Assembly (NCBI GenBank): GCA_910586015.1 | Contig: CAJUGJ010000014.1 | Location: forward strand, 1-64,000 | DNA from: an uncultured Lachnospiraceae bacterium | Lineage (GTDB): Bacteria; Bacillota; Clostridia; Lachnospirales; Lachnospiraceae | Length of the DNA stretch: 64,000 bases | Direction: 5' to 3' | Part shown: positions 26,701 to 34,652 of the stretch, piece by piece | How positions within the stretch are numbered: the stretch's first letter is position 1 | Layout: the number at the start of each line of letters is the position of its first letter | Made by a program: the position numbers and the translations under genes | Notes under the pieces: generated by a model | What the model saw: the letters and a program-made list of their open reading frames with translations, nothing else | Told to the model about the DNA's origin: nothing | Databases searched by the model: none

Positions 26701-26759
26701 TGTCGATTCCATTAGAAGTAGAAGTAAAACAGGGGTCGGATTGGTATGAAGCAAAATAG
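23739..26759 (+). CDS. polA: DNA polymerase I
   Basis: Pol I fills gaps and removes RNA primers. The N-terminal 5'-3' exonuclease shows YEADDFSGTLA, ITKDNDYLQLV and the helix-hairpin-helix GVPGVGPASATALIGKY. The middle domain (about 420-600) lacks the acidic DxE of an active 3'-5' proofreading site. The polymerase motifs are intact: A, DYSQIELRVLAH; B, RGNAKAVNFGIVYG; C, QIHDELLVE. At 1006 residues it is about 100 longer than usual, partly from an acidic linker near 370-400 (EEEEEWSSISENPFDDLE). It starts three bases after the preceding gene and overlaps coaE. Confidence 0.96.
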   Translation: MDDIQQTMVDITKEDYLLIIDGSSLLTTQFYGTLPKEIMFAKTLEEKEQYFDRIMQTSNGTYTNAVYGFMRVLLKVMKEQHPTYLAVTWDLSRDTFRREMYSDYKANRTETLNPLKEQFMICQSMLKEMDVAQFMDTKYEADDFSGTLASMFEEKVPIRIITKDNDYLQLVSERTNIWMLHSTSQKTEEFYQKYAINQKKVNAPDRTFPFTPELVKKEFGVEPESINSLKGLQGDASDNIKGVPGVGPASATALIGKYKSVETLYDAIRNLDESGKKKLAEEWKKELGLKRSPMNYLLKTSSTELVGEAAAKLSKELATIKRDIPLPEISLESLKICVNREKAKEWFNKLEFRSLKFPEEEEEWSSISENPFDDLESVKRQTKPFEECMNPPQIEGFVEIEKPINSFFYNEQNCYLVETRQQADEYCKKLEDESKKLLWEEASFFTSNQAGTILALYPIAEQDHLYGLCVAIRTGEFFYFVINREITEEYLNEKLSNLLDSRIFTACYQLKELYSILPSLYGKKGLFDVKVAAYLLNPLEGAYPLEELQKQYPQILNISYSSEMTALLGLQKEEGCKTACMVCAMIGGLAELFTKQLFTQGMLHLFETIEMPLVETLYDMQRRGIRIKQETLKEYGKELEKGIRLLEKEIYTLAEEEFNINSPKQLGIILFEKLKLPNAKKTKTGYSTSAELLEKIAKEHEIIPKILEYRQLTKLKSTYADGLAGYIQPDERIYGKFHQTITATGRISSTDPNLQNIPIRLPLGRQIRKVFVPEKGYVFLDADYSQIELRVLAHLSQDERLQAAYRLGEDIHKITASEVFHVPLEQVTKEQRGNAKAVNFGIVYGISSFGLGMDLNISTTEAQNYIHQYFETYPKVKTFLEGLVQKAREDGYVTTMFGRKRPILDLTNGNVQKRSAQERIAMNSPIQGTAADIIKIAMIRVNERLKKENFQSRLLLQIHDELLVETKKDEIESVKQILKEEMQYATELSIPLEVEVKQGSDWYEAK

Positions 26760-27390
26760 AGATTGGAATTTGAAAGAAATGCGTGTTATTGGACTAACAG
26801 GTGGAGTAGGATGTGGAAAATCTTTTGTTGCGGCTGTTTTGTCTAAACATTTTCCAATCTATGTACTGTATACAGATGAAATTGCAAAAAGACAGATGCA
26901 GCCAGAGGGAGAATCTTATCAGGCAGTAGTAAAAGAGTTTGGAAAAGAAATTTTAATGCCTTCCGGTGAAATTGACAGAAGCTATTTATCCAGAAAAATT
27001 TTTGCTGATGAAGCGGCAAAAAAACGATTAAATCAATTAACTCATCCTAGAGTGGAACAGGAAGTTTTAGATACAATTACTAAGTTAAAAGAAACAAAAA
27101 AGTATCTTGCCGTTTTTGTAGAAACAGCATTATTAATTGAAGCTGGATATCAGAAATTTTGTGATGAAGTCTGGTATGTTTGGGCTTCAAAAGAAGAACG
27201 TATACACCGGTTAAGTAAGTTTCGAGGATATTCCAAAGAACGAATCGAAGCAATGATACATGCACAAGCTTGTGAAGAGAACTTCTTTTCTTGTGCAGAC
27301 CATGTCATTATAAATAAAGATGATACAGATGTTGAGGAGATTTTAATACAAGCAGAGAGGATTTTTTTGGAATGGAGCGAAGAAAAATAA
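26746..27390 (+). CDS. coaE: dephospho-CoA kinase
   Basis: CoaE phosphorylates dephospho-CoA in the last step of CoA synthesis. The P-loop is RVIGLTGGVGCGKS, with YTDEIAKRQM and LTHPRVEQEV as family motifs and ETALLIEAG in the lid/substrate region. The 214-residue frame opens 14 bases inside polA; an internal ATG at 26779 gives the usual MRVIGLTGG N-terminus of 203 residues and may be the true start. Translational coupling to polA is likely either way. The FtsA-like gene follows after 18 bases. Confidence 0.92.
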   Translation: MKQNRDWNLKEMRVIGLTGGVGCGKSFVAAVLSKHFPIYVLYTDEIAKRQMQPEGESYQAVVKEFGKEILMPSGEIDRSYLSRKIFADEAAKKRLNQLTHPRVEQEVLDTITKLKETKKYLAVFVETALLIEAGYQKFCDEVWYVWASKEERIHRLSKFRGYSKERIEAMIHAQACEENFFSCADHVIINKDDTDVEEILIQAERIFLEWSEEK

Positions 27391-27408
27391 GTACAGGGGG
27401 CAGATTCG

Positions 27409-29436
27409 ATGGATGGTAAAACATATCCGGAGCATATGGTATTTGGATTAGATATTGGAACAAGAAGCATTGTCGGTACAGTGGGATATAAACAAAATGA
27501 AAGAGAATTTATTGTCGTAGCACAAAGTATAAAATTTCACGAAACAAGGGCAATGCTTGACGGTCAAATCCATGATATCAGCAAGGTAGCAGAGACCATC
27601 AAAGAGGTAAAAAGGGAATTAGAACGCCAAATTGAAAGAAAGTTAAGTAAGGTCTGTATTGCAGCAGCAGGACGTGTTTTAAAGACAGTAACTGTTTATG
27701 CTGAATGTGAATTTGGAAGTGATGCAGTCATAACAAAAGAACATATTCATTCACTGGAACTGGTAGGTGTAGAAAAGGGATATGAAGCAATACGAAGGGA
27801 TAAAGAAGAAGAGGAAGCACATTTTTATTGTGTTGGCTATACAGTGGTGCACTACTATTTGAACGGAAATATGATGCTTAATCTAGAAGAACATAAAGGA
27901 AATCGAATAGGAGCAGATGTTTTAGTGACTTTTCTTCCAGAAGATGTAATTGAAGGGTTATATGTAGCAGTTGAAAAGGCAGGATTAGAAGTAGAGAATC
28001 TAACCTTAGAACCAATAGCAGCGATCAACGTGGCAATTCCAGAGAAGTTTCGGCTGTTAAATATTGCTTTAGTCGATGTTGGAGCCGGAACTTCTGACTT
28101 ATGTATTACAAAAGATGGTACAATTGTAGCATATGGAATGATTCCAAGGGCGGGAGATGAAATTACAAATACAATTGTTCAGGCACATCTAGTTGATTTT
28201 GCCACAGCAGAAACAATAAAAACTTCTGTAAGTTTAGATGACGAAGAAATTATGTATGAGGATATCATAGGATTGCCCGGAAAGGTAACGTCTAAACAGG
28301 TACTAGAAGAAACGAATCAAGTTGTAGACAGTATTACTGCCCAAATTTCGGAAAAGATTAAAGAATTAAATGGTGGTAGAGGTGTCAGTGCAGTGTTTGT
28401 AGTAGGAGGGGGAGGAAAACTCAAAAGTTTTATTGAAAAGCTTGCCTTCCATTTAGAACTTCCACAAGAACGTGTTGCACTACGCGGAGAAGAAGTATTA
28501 AAGCAAGTACACTTTTTACAACCGGAAGTAAAGAAAGATCCTCTTCTTGTTACGCCTATTGGGATTTGTCTAAATTATTATGAAAAGAAAAATAGTTTTG
28601 TCTATGTACAGGTAAATGGCGATCAGGTAAAACTTTATGATAATGGACATCTTACAATTGTCGATGCTGCACTAGGATATGGATTTCCAAATGAACGATT
28701 GTTTCCACGTAGAGGAGCGTCGATTAATTTTACAATAAATGGAATTAAACGGTTGGTACGTGGAGAAGTGGGCGAAGCTGCGGAAATTGGATTAAATGGT
28801 CGCCCAGCAGGAATCAATGCACCTATTACTCAAAACGATATTATCGAAATTAAAGAATCAACAATTGGAGCACCTGCCTATTATGAGATTAGACAGCTTC
28901 CTGAGTTTAACCGTACTATCCAATTTATTGTAAATAACAGACCAGTAGTATGCCCAAAGCTTATTGAGGCAAATAATCAATTAGTCACTGAATTTTATAG
29001 TATAAAAGATGCAGATGAACTAAAAATTTTAAATTATTATACGGTTCGCCAGCTATTAGAATTTATGGATATTACATGTGAAGGGGAAATTTTAGTAAAT
29101 AATATACAAGCACAAGAAGAAGAAAAAATCTATGAAAATTTTTCTGTCACCTGTAAAATTCGTACAGATAATTTATATGAAGAAGAAAAGAAAGAGAATG
29201 TACCACAGGAAAATAAAACAGAAATACCAATAGAATTAAATGTTACTGTAAATGGGATGCCGATTGTATTAAAAGGGAAAACAAAGTACCTTCTTGTGGA
29301 TGTATTAGATGTGTATTCCTTTGATTTGAGTAGTATACAGGGAAGTAAAGTAGTAATTCAGGTCAATAAAGAAAAAGCAGATTTTACAAAAGAGTTAAAT
29401 CAAGGGGATCAGATTGATATGTACTGGGAAAAATAG
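27409..29436 (+). CDS. FtsA-like actin-fold ATPase with long C-terminal extension
   Basis: The 675-residue protein has actin-superfamily motifs in the FtsA/PilM pattern: phosphate-1 GLDIGTRSIVGTVGY at the N-terminus, an SHS2-like insertion (about 80-190), LVDVGAGTSDLCITKDG, and VFVVGGGGKLKSF in the adenosine site. FtsA proper is about 420 residues; here about 270 more follow, including a linker and a C-terminal beta-rich segment (NVTVNGMPIVLKGKTKYLLVDV). No clear FtsA membrane-targeting helix is seen at the end. The gene is not beside ftsZ. It may be a cell-division or envelope scaffold, but its role is unknown. Confidence 0.75.
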   Translation: MDGKTYPEHMVFGLDIGTRSIVGTVGYKQNEREFIVVAQSIKFHETRAMLDGQIHDISKVAETIKEVKRELERQIERKLSKVCIAAAGRVLKTVTVYAECEFGSDAVITKEHIHSLELVGVEKGYEAIRRDKEEEEAHFYCVGYTVVHYYLNGNMMLNLEEHKGNRIGADVLVTFLPEDVIEGLYVAVEKAGLEVENLTLEPIAAINVAIPEKFRLLNIALVDVGAGTSDLCITKDGTIVAYGMIPRAGDEITNTIVQAHLVDFATAETIKTSVSLDDEEIMYEDIIGLPGKVTSKQVLEETNQVVDSITAQISEKIKELNGGRGVSAVFVVGGGGKLKSFIEKLAFHLELPQERVALRGEEVLKQVHFLQPEVKKDPLLVTPIGICLNYYEKKNSFVYVQVNGDQVKLYDNGHLTIVDAALGYGFPNERLFPRRGASINFTINGIKRLVRGEVGEAAEIGLNGRPAGINAPITQNDIIEIKESTIGAPAYYEIRQLPEFNRTIQFIVNNRPVVCPKLIEANNQLVTEFYSIKDADELKILNYYTVRQLLEFMDITCEGEILVNNIQAQEEEKIYENFSVTCKIRTDNLYEEEKKENVPQENKTEIPIELNVTVNGMPIVLKGKTKYLLVDVLDVYSFDLSSIQGSKVVIQVNKEKADFTKELNQGDQIDMYWEK

Positions 29437-29447
29437 AGGGGAAGAAA

Positions 29448-30218
29448 ATGGAAGTATGTAGTATTGCAAGCGGCAGCAGTGGAAATTGTGTCTATGTTGG
29501 AAGTGGAGACACTCATCTTTTAATTGATGCTGGAATCAGTGGAAAACGAATAGAGGAAGGACTTTCTAGTATTGGTGTAGATAAAAACGGATTAAGTGCT
29601 ATTTTATTAACCCATGAACATAGTGATCATATTCAAGGAGTAAATGTTTTAGCAAAACGATATCATCTTCCGGTTTTCGGAACAAAGGCAACATTACATG
29701 CTGCATTACAACCGATAGTTTCTAACTGTCCTATCTGTCCAGAACAGTGTTTTACAATAGGGCAGATTACAGTTCGCTCTTTTTCTGTTTCTCATGATGC
29801 ACTGGATCCAATATGTTATACATTAGAAGATAAAGAACATAAGATAGGGATTGTTACTGATCTAGGAATGTATGATACAAATATATTACGACATTTAGAA
29901 GGCTCAGAGTTACTTTATGTAGAAGCAAATCATGATGTGAATATGCTTTTAGTCGGAAAATATCCCTATCCTTTAAAACAGAGAATTTTAGGGGATAGAG
30001 GACATCTTTCAAATGATAGTACAGCAAAACTTGTCTGTGAATTACAATACGATGGATTAAAGCAGATTATCCTTGCACATTTAAGTAAAGAAAACAATTA
30101 TGCACAATTAGCATATGAAACTGTCCGAGTAGAAGTAGAACAAAATTGGAGAAGTAAAGTTATTCCCAATATTGAAGTAGCAAATCGAAATTGTCCATCT
30201 AAGCTTATCAGTTTATAA
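29448..30218 (+). CDS. metallo-beta-lactamase fold hydrolase, WalJ/YycJ-like
   Basis: The 256-residue protein starts MEVCSIASGSSGNCVYV, the YycJ-type N-terminus, and has the metal motif LLTHEHSDHIQG. Further ligands lie in VSHDALDP, VTDLG and LAHLSKENN. WalJ/YycJ proteins are 5'-3' exonuclease-like enzymes linked to DNA-damage tolerance and often sit with walRK; no walRK genes are here. It follows the FtsA-like gene by 11 bases and leads into the ACT-protein gene, so it belongs to the polA-to-UPF0210 transcript. Confidence 0.85.
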   Translation: MEVCSIASGSSGNCVYVGSGDTHLLIDAGISGKRIEEGLSSIGVDKNGLSAILLTHEHSDHIQGVNVLAKRYHLPVFGTKATLHAALQPIVSNCPICPEQCFTIGQITVRSFSVSHDALDPICYTLEDKEHKIGIVTDLGMYDTNILRHLEGSELLYVEANHDVNMLLVGKYPYPLKQRILGDRGHLSNDSTAKLVCELQYDGLKQIILAHLSKENNYAQLAYETVRVEVEQNWRSKVIPNIEVANRNCPSKLISL

Positions 30219-30236
30219 AAATAAGTGGAGGTTAAA

Positions 30237-30509
30237 ATGAATAGAGTTATTATTACAGTAGTTGGAAAAGATACTGTGGGAATTATTGCAAGAGTTTGTA
30301 CGTATTTAGCAGAGAATAAAATCAATATTTTGGATATTTCTCAGACAATTGTACAAGACTATTTTAATATGATTATGATTGTCAATGTAGAACAGTCAAA
30401 TAAAGATTTTTCTGTATTGGTATCAGAATTAGAAGAAACGGGAAAAGATATTGGTGTAGTAATTAAGGCGCAAAAGGAAGAAATTTTTAATAGGATGCAC
30501 AGAATATAG
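30237..30509 (+). CDS. ACT-domain protein (UPF0237 family)
   Basis: The 90-residue single ACT domain (MNRVIITVVGKDTVGIIARVCTYLAEN) matches the small UPF0237 proteins, which bind small ligands such as amino acids. The start at 30237 is chosen because TGGAGG lies seven bases upstream; the earlier ATG at 30225 overlaps it. It is followed after 13 bases by a UPF0210 gene. The pair is commonly adjacent in Firmicutes, which suggests a joint but unknown role. Confidence 0.9.
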   Translation: MNRVIITVVGKDTVGIIARVCTYLAENKINILDISQTIVQDYFNMIMIVNVEQSNKDFSVLVSELEETGKDIGVVIKAQKEEIFNRMHRI

Positions 30510-30522
30510 GGGAGTGACTTAG

Positions 30523-31887
30523 ATGATAAATCGGAATGAAGTAATGGAAACCAATGAAATGATCGAAAAGGAAAACCTAGATGTTCGAACGATTACACTT
30601 GGGATTAGCCTGTTAGACTGTGCAGATGAAACAATAGAAAAATTAAATCAAAAGATCTATGACAAGATTACTACTGTAGCAAAAAATTTAGTTTCAACAG
30701 GAGAACAAATTGAACGAGAATATGGAATTCCAGTAGTGAATAAACGAATTTCTATTACACCTACCGCTTTAATTGGAGCAGGTGTATGTAAATGCCCAGA
30801 GGATTTTGTACAGATAGCAAAAACTCTAGATCGTGCTGCTAAGACAGTTGGTGTAAACTTTATTGGTGGATATTCTGCTTTAGTTTCGAAAGGAATGACA
30901 AAAGCAGATAAAAATTTAATTGAATCAATTCCAGAAGCACTTGCAGAAACAGATCGGATATGTAGTTCTGTTAATGTCGGTTCAACAAAAGCTGGAATCA
31001 ATATGGATGCAGTTCGACTGTTAGGAGAGGTTATTCTTAAAACTGCCCAAAAGACTAAAGAAAAAGATTCGATTGGATGTGCAAAATTAGTGGTTTTTTG
31101 TAATGCTCCAGATGATAATCCTTTTATGGCAGGAGCCTTTCATGGAGTAACAGAAGCAGATACGGTAATTAATGTTGGAGTAAGTGGACCGGGTGTAGTA
31201 AAAACAGCTCTAAAAGCGGCAAGAGGTTCTAACTTTGAAACGCTTTGTGAAACGATTAAGAAAACAGCTTTTAAAATTACAAGAGTTGGTCAGCTTGTAG
31301 CAAAGGAAGCTTCTAGGCTATTAGGAGTAGACTTTGGAATTGTAGACTTATCTCTTGCTCCTACACCAGCTATTGGAGATAGTGTAGCTGAAATTTTACA
31401 AGAAATAGGGTTAGAATATCCCGGTGCACCCGGCACGACAGCAGCATTAGCACTTTTAAATGATCAGGTTAAAAAAGGAGGTGTGATGGCATCTTCCTAT
31501 GTCGGAGGGTTAAGTGGAGCATTTATTCCAGTAAGTGAAGATCAGGGTATGATCGATGCAGTAAAAGCGGGCTGTTTAACATTAGAAAAGTTAGAGGCAA
31601 TGACTTGTGTTTGTTCAGTTGGATTAGATATGATTGCTGTACCGGGAGATACAAAAGCTTCTACCCTATCGGGAATTATTGCAGATGAAATGGCAATTGG
31701 AATGATCAATCAAAAAACAACAGCAGTTCGTCTAATTCCAGTTTGGGGAAAGAGTGTTGGAGATCAGGCAGAGTTTGGAGGACTGCTTGGATATGCGCCT
31801 GTGATGCCTGTCAATTCTTTTTCCTGTGAAGCTTTTATCAACCGAACAGGAAGAATTCCAGCTCCAATTCACAGTTTTAAAAATTAA
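30523..31887 (+). CDS. UPF0210/DUF711 family protein
   Basis: The 454-residue protein carries the family signatures NVRTITLGISLLDC-like (here DVRTITLGISLLDC), RISITPTALIG, NFIGGYSALVSKGMT and the C-terminal AEFGGLLGYAPVM. The length is standard. A distant relation to glycyl-radical enzyme folds has been proposed for this family, but no radical motif is present and the activity is unknown. It is paired with the ACT protein, as in other Firmicutes. The following pepD starts 31 bases after its stop. Confidence 0.9.
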   Translation: MINRNEVMETNEMIEKENLDVRTITLGISLLDCADETIEKLNQKIYDKITTVAKNLVSTGEQIEREYGIPVVNKRISITPTALIGAGVCKCPEDFVQIAKTLDRAAKTVGVNFIGGYSALVSKGMTKADKNLIESIPEALAETDRICSSVNVGSTKAGINMDAVRLLGEVILKTAQKTKEKDSIGCAKLVVFCNAPDDNPFMAGAFHGVTEADTVINVGVSGPGVVKTALKAARGSNFETLCETIKKTAFKITRVGQLVAKEASRLLGVDFGIVDLSLAPTPAIGDSVAEILQEIGLEYPGAPGTTAALALLNDQVKKGGVMASSYVGGLSGAFIPVSEDQGMIDAVKAGCLTLEKLEAMTCVCSVGLDMIAVPGDTKASTLSGIIADEMAIGMINQKTTAVRLIPVWGKSVGDQAEFGGLLGYAPVMPVNSFSCEAFINRTGRIPAPIHSFKN

Positions 31888-31918
31888 TGAAAAATGTAAT
31901 AAAGAAATGAGGGAAGAT

Positions 31919-33385
31919 ATGACAATAGAAGAAATGCTTCAAACAATGGATTATAAAAGGGTACTCTATTATTTTACAGAGCTGTCTAAAATTCCTCGTG
32001 GTTCAGGAAATAATCAGGGGATTAGTGATTTTTTAGTACAGTTTGCAAAAGATCAAAATCTTAGGTATGTACAGGATGAGGCTTTCAATGTAGTCATTTA
32101 TAAAGAAGCTTCTAAAGGATATGAAGCACATACCCCAGTTATTTTACAGGGACATATGGATATGGTCTGTGTAAAAGATCCCGATTGCACCCATGACTTT
32201 AAAACAGAAGGGTTAGAACTTTTTACAGATGGAGAATTTCTTAGTGCAACAAAAACGACATTAGGGGCTGATGATGGAGTTGCCCTAGCTTATGGTATGG
32301 CTTTATTAGCAGATAACACATTAAAACATCCTGCTTTAGAAATTGTCATTACGACCGATGAAGAAACGGGGATGGATGGAGCAATTACATTAGATCCTAC
32401 CTATTTAAAGGGCAGAATGATGATCAATGTAGATTCAGAGGAAGAGGATGTTGTTTTAGTCAGTAGTGCAGGAGGTTCGAGAGTATTAGCAAGTATTGAT
32501 TTAGAGAGGAAACCACAAACTGGGTATATGGGAACGATTGTGCTCTCTGGCTTAAAGGGAGGACATTCTGGTGCAGAAATTAATTCGAACCGAACCAATG
32601 CTGTTTTAGCGATGGCAAGACTACTTTTTGAACTGAAACAAGAGGATTTTTCTTTGATAGAGCTATCTGGTGGAGAAAAGGAAAATGCAATTCCTTCTAT
32701 AAGTCAGGCTAAAATAGTTGCATCTTCTAAAGAAGATGCAGAAAAACTAAAACAGTTAATAGAAGTACTGACAAAGACATATCAAAAAGAGTTACAGGCA
32801 GCAGAACCACAATTAAAAATAGAATTCAATTTTTCTTTCGAACAAGAACAAAAAGAATATTTAGTATTACATCCAACATCTTTTGAAAAGGTTCTATTTT
32901 TACTTCTCCAAGCTCCAAATGGAGTGCAGACGATGAGTGCAGAGATTGAAGGTTTGGTAGAAACTTCCTTAAATCTTGGAATTTTTCAAATAGACGAAAA
33001 AAATGCAAAATTTCATTATTCTATTCGCAGTTCAATAGGAAGTGCAAAAGGATTTTTAGCAATGAAACTTTTATATTTATTTGAATTATTTGGAGGAAGC
33101 TGTGAGATAGGGGCACAGTATCCAGCATGGGAATATCGAAAAGATTCACCTTTGAGAGAAAAGTTTTCGCAAGTCTATATGCAGGTATATAAAAAAGCTC
33201 CAAAGTTTTCTGCTATTCATGCTGGATTAGAATGTGGATTGATTGCAGAAAAGATTCCTCAAATGGATATTGTTTCTATAGGACCAAATTTATATGATAT
33301 TCATTCTCCAAAAGAACGCTTAGAAATTCAATCTTTTCTTCGAGTATATCAGTTCTTAGAAAGATTATTAGAGGCTATGAAATAG
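31919..33385 (+). CDS. pepD: aminoacyl-histidine dipeptidase (M20 family PepD)
   Basis: PepD cleaves Xaa-His dipeptides such as carnosine. The 488-residue zinc peptidase shows LQGHMDMVCVKD (first metal His-Asp), LGADDGVALAYG (bridging Asp), TTDEETGMDGA (catalytic and metal Glu) and DSEEEDVV. LKGGHSGAEIN marks the lid-domain dimer region. The start at 31919 (MTIEEMLQTMDY) follows GAGGGAAG; a longer frame back to 31826 runs inside the previous gene. It is cytoplasmic. Confidence 0.93.
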   Translation: MTIEEMLQTMDYKRVLYYFTELSKIPRGSGNNQGISDFLVQFAKDQNLRYVQDEAFNVVIYKEASKGYEAHTPVILQGHMDMVCVKDPDCTHDFKTEGLELFTDGEFLSATKTTLGADDGVALAYGMALLADNTLKHPALEIVITTDEETGMDGAITLDPTYLKGRMMINVDSEEEDVVLVSSAGGSRVLASIDLERKPQTGYMGTIVLSGLKGGHSGAEINSNRTNAVLAMARLLFELKQEDFSLIELSGGEKENAIPSISQAKIVASSKEDAEKLKQLIEVLTKTYQKELQAAEPQLKIEFNFSFEQEQKEYLVLHPTSFEKVLFLLLQAPNGVQTMSAEIEGLVETSLNLGIFQIDEKNAKFHYSIRSSIGSAKGFLAMKLLYLFELFGGSCEIGAQYPAWEYRKDSPLREKFSQVYMQVYKKAPKFSAIHAGLECGLIAEKIPQMDIVSIGPNLYDIHSPKERLEIQSFLRVYQFLERLLEAMK

Positions 33386-33453
33386 AACGTGTTCAAATAT
33401 TCTTAATAATTGAAAGAGAAAATTAACTTTACATTTCTGCCCAATAAGGGTAT

Positions 33454-33498
33454 TATGGTTCAAGGCATTGTCTGAAACAGAGTATGTCCTGAACCATA
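33454..33498 (+). promoter_or_regulatory. inverted repeat upstream of the first LCP gene
   Basis: TATGGTTCA (33454-33462) and TGAACCATA (33490-33498), extended by GG/CC with one bulge, enclose about 23 bases. There is no T tract, so it is not a terminator. It lies about 30 bases before the LCP start and may be an operator or leader hairpin. Confidence 0.45.
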
Positions 33499-33528
33499 GA
33501 CTAAACTTGGGTGGAAAGAGGTTTTAGT

Positions 33529-34629
33529 ATGAAAAGATACAATGAAGTACAACAACCACAAAACAACAGAAAAAAGAAAAAGCGTTTTAGTAAAGCATTA
33601 CGCAATATGCTATTATTGTGTTTAAGCTTTTTAATAATTTTAATAGGACTTTTAGTTAGTAAGCCAGGAAGAAGATTGATCTATGGATGGATGGCAAATT
33701 ATATTTCAGGTGCAGTAAATACAGGTAAAGATCTTGATGGAGATGGAATTGTTGACATGACCTTCGAAGGATTAACGCATGATGTAAATCCGGATGCGAG
33801 AAAAGAAGACTATGTTACAAATATTTTGTTGATGGGAATTGAATCAATCAATGGAGGAAATCGAACAGATTCTATGATGATTGCTTCCATTAATACAAAA
33901 GATAAGACAATAAAGTTAACTTCTCTAATGAGAGATATGTATGTAGATATTCCAGGATATAAGGGAAGTAAATTAAATGCTGCCTATTCAAAGGGCGGAG
34001 CACAAATGTTAGTGGATACGATTGAAAAAAATTTTAAAATCCATATTGATGCCTATGCTTCAGTTGGATTTGATTCATTGGAAAAAATTGTAGACTTATT
34101 AGGTGGTGTAGAAATTGAACTTGGAAAAAAAGAAGCAGAATATCTTAGAAAAACAAATTATATTTCAAAACCACAATATCGTAATGTAAAAGAAGGTTTA
34201 CAGACTTTAAATGGAAATCAAGTAGTGGGATATTGTCGTGTTCGTAAAGTAGAAACCCTTGAGGGTGCAAACTCAGATTATGGTAGAACGTTACGTCAAA
34301 GAAAAGTCTTAAAAGCTATTTTTGAAAAATATAAAACTCAAAACGTTGTAAAGTTAGTTTCAATTATGAATCAATGTTTAGGTTATGTAGATACCAATTT
34401 AACTTCTGCACAGATTAGAAAAGCACTAGAAGATGTTATAGAAAATGGAATTATGACAATGGAAAGTGAGCGAATTCCAGTAAATGGTGCATTTACAGAA
34501 CAAAAAAATTACAAAGGTGCAGGTTGGGTTTTAGTACCAGATTTAGAAAAAAATGTTCAAGCAATGTATGAATTTATTTATTTAGATGGAAAAGAAGAAA
34601 CAACACAAGAAACTTCATCACCAAAATAA
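33529..34629 (+). CDS. LCP (LytR-CpsA-Psr) family cell-wall glycopolymer ligase
   Basis: LCP enzymes attach wall teichoic acids or other glycopolymers to peptidoglycan. The 366-residue protein has a basic cytoplasmic tip, one membrane helix (MLLLCLSFLIILIGLLV) and an extracytoplasmic LCP domain. The domain shows NILLMGIE, NRTDSMMIASIN, SLMRDMYVDIPG with the conserved Arg, KLNAAYSKGG and DYGRTLRQRKVL. The start at 33529 (MKRYNEVQQ) follows AAGAGG at good distance. A second LCP gene follows 23 bases downstream. Confidence 0.93.
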   Translation: MKRYNEVQQPQNNRKKKKRFSKALRNMLLLCLSFLIILIGLLVSKPGRRLIYGWMANYISGAVNTGKDLDGDGIVDMTFEGLTHDVNPDARKEDYVTNILLMGIESINGGNRTDSMMIASINTKDKTIKLTSLMRDMYVDIPGYKGSKLNAAYSKGGAQMLVDTIEKNFKIHIDAYASVGFDSLEKIVDLLGGVEIELGKKEAEYLRKTNYISKPQYRNVKEGLQTLNGNQVVGYCRVRKVETLEGANSDYGRTLRQRKVLKAIFEKYKTQNVVKLVSIMNQCLGYVDTNLTSAQIRKALEDVIENGIMTMESERIPVNGAFTEQKNYKGAGWVLVPDLEKNVQAMYEFIYLDGKEETTQETSSPK

Positions 34630-34652
34630 AAAAATAAGAAGAGAGGAAGGAT

